Shown one piece after another: positions 60,200-64,000 of a DNA stretch of 64,000 nucleotides (position 1 is the stretch's first letter; every line of letters begins with the position of its first letter). The DNA is from Clostridia bacterium (GTDB taxonomy: Bacteria > Bacillota > Clostridia > Lachnospirales > Lachnospiraceae): assembly GCA_910575245.1 (NCBI GenBank), contig CAJTEN010000026.1:16534-80533 (forward strand). The letters run 5' to 3'. A program made the position numbers and the translations under genes. The notes under the pieces are model-generated. The model made no database searches. It saw only the letters and a program-made list of their open reading frames with translations, and was not told where the DNA came from.

Positions 60200-61204
60200 A
60201 TGCAAAAATTAGCGGTAGGAAAAATATTGCAGGGGTTGAGAAAAGCAAAAGGTATTACACAAGAACAATTAAGTGAAATATTAGGAGTGTCATGTGCAGC
60301 AATTTCGAAGTGGGAAAATGAGCAGATGTATCCCGATATAAGTTTTTTTCCTATTCTTGCACGATACTTCAATGTTTCAATAGATTACTTATTTGGATTT
60401 TCAAATGAATTAACAGAAAAAGAATACAACGATTTCAAAGAGGAATGTACGGAATTATTCGCACAAAAACAGTATTTTAATGGAATGGAAAAAATAAAAG
60501 CATTATGTTATCTGTTTCCGACAAACGACAGGCTGAAACTGGATTTAATAATTTCTGTTGTTCCATATATTGCATTGGCTCAAGAAGTGGAGATAAGAGA
60601 AAAAGTAATATATCAAATGATAGCTCTTTGTCAAAATTGCGCGTCTGAAAATGTGCAGGCACAAAAACATTTTGTTTTAGGGCATTTGTTTATGTTGACA
60701 GGACAATATAAACATTTTCCATTTTCTTTTTCTGATAGTGAAGTAAAAAATTTTGCGGCTGTCGATATGACAAACAGCTTATTATTACGAACTGATGAAA
60801 ATGCCATAAATAAGATTGAAACCGCAATAATTTCTTTAGGAGTACAGTTATTACATGAGCTACGAAATAAAATTTCATATTTGCAAAAAGAAAATGATTT
60901 GCAAGGAGCTTTAGCTGTTACTATAAATCAGATTACTCTTGCCGAACTATTGGAATTAGACCACAGTGTTTATTTTATGCTCTATATGAATGTTTCACAT
61001 TTATATTGTCTGCTAAAGGAAAAAGAAAATGCAGAACAGGCAGTTGAAAAATTTGTTAAGCTGCTTAGGAAAAAGTCGATTGATGATAGTGTTCTTCTTC
61101 AGGTATATAAAACCGGATTTTCAGCTAAGCCATTTGATTTGATAAGAGATACGTTAATTTTTACACAGTTAATAACAATGCTGAACAAGGAGGTTACCGC
61201 ATGA
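60200..61204 (+). CDS. XRE-family regulator with helical-repeat C terminus
   Basis: 334 aa from the ATG at 60200 (GGAGGG 6 nt upstream) rather than the ATG at 60185 that overlaps the ribosome site. The N-terminal helix-turn-helix is GKILQGLRKAKGITQEQLSE with SCAAISKWENEQMYPDISFF. The remaining 260 residues are all-helical and resemble TPR-type sensor regions of peptide- or stress-responsive XRE proteins. Its stop overlaps the ATG of the ABC transporter by 4 bp, indicating coupled expression. AT-rich DNA unlike the genes to the left. Confidence 0.87.
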   Translation: MQKLAVGKILQGLRKAKGITQEQLSEILGVSCAAISKWENEQMYPDISFFPILARYFNVSIDYLFGFSNELTEKEYNDFKEECTELFAQKQYFNGMEKIKALCYLFPTNDRLKLDLIISVVPYIALAQEVEIREKVIYQMIALCQNCASENVQAQKHFVLGHLFMLTGQYKHFPFSFSDSEVKNFAAVDMTNSLLLRTDENAINKIETAIISLGVQLLHELRNKISYLQKENDLQGALAVTINQITLAELLELDHSVYFMLYMNVSHLYCLLKEKENAEQAVEKFVKLLRKKSIDDSVLLQVYKTGFSAKPFDLIRDTLIFTQLITMLNKEVTA

Positions 61205-62805
61205 AAAAATATTCTTTTCTATTTTCTTATTTCAAAAAAGCAAAAATACTTTCACTATTTTTTATGATGATTATTTCATCAGTATTGACACTTTTACCAC
61301 CATATCTTGTCGGTTATATTTTAGATGAGGGTGTCGCTAAAACTTCAATAGAAACAATCACATATTGCAGTATATTCTTAGGATTTGTATATATTTGCAG
61401 TTTTGCGGTCAATTATTTTATAAGTCAAAATTTAACAAAGACAAGCAGCTATTTTATTGCCGATTTGAAAAAGGACTTATTTACTAAAATATTGAAGTTG
61501 CCTATGGAATTTTTTGACAAGCAACAAACAGGATATATTTTTGAACGAATAAAAGAAACTGAGTCATTAAATGTATTTTTCTCCCCTGTATTCTTGAAAT
61601 TTGTAACAAGTATAGTTTCGTTTGCTGGCGCATTGGTTCTTGTATGTTCAATTCGGTGGGAATTATCTTTGATTTTATTGCTGTTTTTACCTGTTATATA
61701 TTATTTCACTAATTATTCAAGCATTAAGATAAAAAAAGCGTCAAAGGCTTTGCTTGAAACAACAGCCCAAACATCGGGAAAAGTACAGGAAAATATAGGC
61801 GGTATTTCAGCAGTTAAAGAATTAAAAATGGAAAATCAACGCTCATCTGAAATATCCCGTCAACTTAAACAAGTTGCAGATAAATCCGTTAAACGCGGTA
61901 AGATGATGAATATTGCTTCCGAGGGTATAGTAGGAATTACAAATATTGCTTCCGTTCTGCTTATTGTTTTTTCCGGTATCTTTATTATTAAAGGAAAAAT
62001 GTCTTTAGGGAACTATTGGGCAGTATCTCAATATGCTTTATTGATTTTTGCACCTATGCAACTTTTAGCAAGTATTAGTATTATGGTACAACCCGGTATT
62101 GCAGCTTTAACAAGAATTAACGAATTGCTAAAATTAAAAACCGAAGATGAAATATGTGGAAACAGGCAGGTTGGAAAGATAGAAAATATTGTATTTTCAG
62201 ATGTTTCGTTTGGATATAATGAAAAAACAGTTATTGATAATTTCAATATGGCAATTAGCAGAAATGAAAAAATTGCACTATTAGGGAAAAATGGAAGTGG
62301 GAAAACAACGATTGCAAAATTGCTTTTAGGATTTTATAAAGATTATTCCGGCTCTATTCGCATTAACGATATTGAAATCAAAAATGTTTCTTTATCAGAT
62401 TTGAGAAATCGAGTTGGGATTGTAGCACAAAATATTGTTCTTTTTTCGGGTACTTTATTAGACAACATTAGATTTATTGCACCACAGTTAGATGGACATG
62501 AAATTATATCAGCATTAAGTAAAGCAGGATTGGATATTTCTGAATTTGCAGGGGGACTTCAAGCAGTGATAAGTGAAAATGGTAAAAACCTGTCGGGAGG
62601 ACAAAAACAGAAAATTGCACTTGCAAGAATGATTATAAAAAACCCGGACGTAATGATTTTTGATGAAGCTACATCAAACTTGGATATAGAAACAAGTAAT
62701 TTGGTAAAGCAATCAATACATACTATTTTTGCAGAAAAAACCTGTATTATTATTACGCATGACCCTGATATGGCTTCTCTTGCTGATACTATAATTAAAA
62801 TCTAA
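61201..62805 (+). CDS. ABC transporter, fused permease and ATPase
   Basis: 534 aa half-transporter: six helices (about 15-300) and a C-terminal nucleotide-binding domain with Walker A LLGKNGSGKTTIAKLLL, signature NLSGGQKQKIALARM, Walker B VMIFDEATSNLD and the H-loop ITHDPDM. It would work as a homodimer. No peptidase domain is present. An excellent AAGGAGG site lies before the ATG, inside the end of the XRE gene. It is followed by a MATE gene, so the island encodes a regulator and two exporters, which suggests resistance to or export of a small toxic compound. Confidence 0.92.
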   Translation: MKKYSFLFSYFKKAKILSLFFMMIISSVLTLLPPYLVGYILDEGVAKTSIETITYCSIFLGFVYICSFAVNYFISQNLTKTSSYFIADLKKDLFTKILKLPMEFFDKQQTGYIFERIKETESLNVFFSPVFLKFVTSIVSFAGALVLVCSIRWELSLILLLFLPVIYYFTNYSSIKIKKASKALLETTAQTSGKVQENIGGISAVKELKMENQRSSEISRQLKQVADKSVKRGKMMNIASEGIVGITNIASVLLIVFSGIFIIKGKMSLGNYWAVSQYALLIFAPMQLLASISIMVQPGIAALTRINELLKLKTEDEICGNRQVGKIENIVFSDVSFGYNEKTVIDNFNMAISRNEKIALLGKNGSGKTTIAKLLLGFYKDYSGSIRINDIEIKNVSLSDLRNRVGIVAQNIVLFSGTLLDNIRFIAPQLDGHEIISALSKAGLDISEFAGGLQAVISENGKNLSGGQKQKIALARMIIKNPDVMIFDEATSNLDIETSNLVKQSIHTIFAEKTCIIITHDPDMASLADTIIKI

Positions 62806-62823
62806 AGAAAGGATTTTGACAAA

Positions 62824-63396
62824 ATGAAAGAAGAACAAAACTTGGCAATAGGAAGTGTACCCAAAAAGCTCATTATGTTTGCGCTTCCTTTACTGTTAGC
62901 AAACTTGCTGCAGACCTTTTACAGTGTTGTTGATATGCTTGTTGTTGGAAATGTTGTCGGCGAAACAGGACTTGCCGCGATTAGCAATGCGTCAATGATA
63001 AGTTTTATTATCAATTCTATTTGTATCGGCGTTACTATGGGCGGTACTGTTTTAATTGCACAATATAAAGGAGCTGATGACAAACAGGCACAAGTAGAAA
63101 CTGCAGGGACATTATGTGTAATATCCTTTGTTGCTTCACTTATAGTTACAATAATAGGATTGTGTGTGTATAATCCCCTTTTTCATGTTCTGAATGTTCC
63201 TATGGCTTCCATGCAAGAAGCCTGCGAATATATGAAAATCATTTGCTACGGCACTATATTTGTATTTGGGTTTAACGCTATATGCTCTATTATGAAAGGT
63301 TTTGGAGATTCTAAAAGTCCACTTTACTTCATAACGATTGCAACGATTATAAATATTCTCAAACTTCCCACGTCAAAAATGGGATTCGCACCTTGA
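62824..63396 (+). pseudogene. MATE transporter cut by an insertion sequence
   Basis: The first 178 or so codons are a normal MATE N-terminal half (LIMFALPLLLANLLQTFYSV, VVDMLVVGNVVGETG, IMKGFGDSKSPLYFITIA). After TIINI the frame leaves the family at about 63358 and ends 12 codons later in sequence that belongs to the adjoining IS4-type element. AAAGGATTTTGACAAA precedes the ATG, 18 bp after the ABC gene. The second half should lie beyond the element, outside the window. Confidence 0.82.
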
Positions 63397-64000
63397 AAAA
63401 TCAATACTTTAAGTCCACAAAATACCCTTATGCGGCTGTTTCTCTCCGTTCCAATGCGTCCTGCATGTATTTTGGGAGACGCTCAACAAAGCTGGCTGTG
63501 AATTCCTCCAGCTGCGATTCTGTGATATGGAAATACTCCATCACAGTATCCATCAGTGCGCCTATGATGATGCACATGGAACGGCTGAACGTGATATCCT
63601 CCATTTCATCCAGCAAGCAGAAACAGAGTTCGCATATCGTTTTGTCATCCTCATTTTCTCGCTGCGCCACCGACAGCATCATATAACGGGCAAAGACAAT
63701 GGACACATGGGCACACATGGCATCATAAGAAATCCCACGGTATTCCTTCACAAGTTTCAAATACGATTTGCAGGCTTTGAAAAAGACCTCGATGTCCCAT
63801 CTATTTCCATAAATACGGATGATCTCTTCCTCCGAAATGGAGATGTCCGTACTCACCAGTACCAACCAGTCCTTCCTTTTGCTCTTATTGCGGACGAATA
63901 CCAGCTTTGCAGGGATGCTTTCCCCATCCTTTTCGATCTCCACAAGTACGGACAGAAGATAGCGGGAACGTCCCCTCCGCTTCTTGTTGCGGCTGTAGAT
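63358..64000 (-). mobile_element. IS4-family insertion sequence, left part
   Basis: It starts where the MATE reading frame is lost (about 63358) and runs off the window. The left end reads CTCAAACTTCCCACGTC or lies a few bases beside it; the matching right end is not in the window, so terminal repeats and target duplication cannot be shown. Confidence 0.65.
63428..64000 (-). CDS. IS4-family transposase, C-terminal part
   Basis: Partial: the frame is open to the window edge, giving about 190 codons of the C-terminal region. The IS4 signature Y-(2)-R-(3)-E-(6)-K is exact in YGNRWDIEVFFKACK, holding the third catalytic acid. It is followed by YRGISYDAMCAHVSIVFARY and a C-terminal helical tail. 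DDE enzyme that would cut and paste the element. The N-terminal DD part lies outside. Intactness cannot be judged. Confidence 0.85.
   Translation of the reverse strand: MYSRNKKRRGRSRYLLSVLVEIEKDGESIPAKLVFVRNKSKRKDWLVLVSTDISISEEEIIRIYGNRWDIEVFFKACKSYLKLVKEYRGISYDAMCAHVSIVFARYMMLSVAQRENEDDKTICELCFCLLDEMEDITFSRSMCIIIGALMDTVMEYFHITESQLEEFTASFVERLPKYMQDALERRETAA

Noticed and set aside
59941..60276. 111-codon ORF with hydrophobic N terminus
   Set aside because: No ribosome site, and its end overlaps the well-supported XRE gene in another frame. The hydrophobic part reflects AT-rich DNA.

Overview
The window looks like a chromosomal segment of a spore-forming Clostridia bacterium, most probably a gut Lachnospiraceae. 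The grounds are a SpoVAE sporulation gene, the style of the carAB, purL and queH genes, the Lachnospiraceae-type GUS and MATE genes, many AGGAGG ribosome sites, and a holin-like type I toxin remnant. No rRNA, tRNA or CRISPR array was seen. Most genes run on the minus strand.

Layout. 1-7.7 kb: housekeeping genes argS, queH, carB, carA. 7.9-13.9 kb: a lipoprotein built of Leu-x-x-Gly heptads and an MMPL/RND exporter, with a divergent TetR regulator and two TGAC-N5-GTCA operators. 13.9-14.8 kb: a DUF3990/DUF3791-like toxin-antitoxin pair. 14.8-18.7 kb: a full-length purL fused to its glutaminase. 18.9-24.8 kb: an Rpn-type nuclease, spoVAE, a shikimate kinase, RidA, two small unknowns, an epimerase and a serine hydrolase, interleaved with repeats. 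24.8-25.8 kb: a graveyard with a broken SDR gene and a frameshifted type I toxin whose antisense promoter is still readable. 25.8-39.6 kb: a single-direction capsule/exopolysaccharide locus (cpsB, cpsC, a cpsD-LCP fusion, a sortase-like protein without catalytic residues, a secreted protein, the priming transferase, glycosyltransferases, a sialyltransferase-like enzyme, NeuB, flippase, a NeuA-HAD fusion, polymerase). Its variable part is visibly AT-rich. 39.9-45.9 kb: XRE regulator, BNR-type membrane protein, MATE pump, LysR and a two-gene chromate transporter. 46.1-48.5 kb: decayed genes (esterase, sugar-binding lipoprotein, YesN-type regulator) joined by deletions. 48.5-59.2 kb: AAA/PD-(D/E)XK protein, MarR plus frameshifted MATE, an alcohol dehydrogenase/RACE chimera, beta-glucuronidase, SDR and MATE. 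59.3-64 kb: recombinase scar, then an AT-rich XRE-ABC-MATE island whose last gene is cut by an IS4-family element running off the window.

How it fits together. The capsule locus encodes a Wzx/Wzy-type pathway. The sugar transferase primes the lipid carrier, the GT2 and sialyltransferase-like enzymes build the repeat, and NeuB plus NeuA-HAD supply a CMP-nonulosonate. CpsB/CpsC/CpsD set chain length, and the LCP half of CpsD could attach the polymer to the wall. The strong cps promoter is bracketed by a 9-bp inverted repeat and faces a divergent XRE gene.

Repeat landscape. At least four dispersed families are visible by eye: a 189-bp inverted-repeat element with 10-bp target duplications (three copies, one internally deleted), a 103-bp palindrome (two copies, opposite orientation), hairpins with a conserved 22-nt loop but unrelated stems (two copies), and short hairpins with GTAAC/GTTAC stems. 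All identifications rest on reading the sequence; no database search was run.
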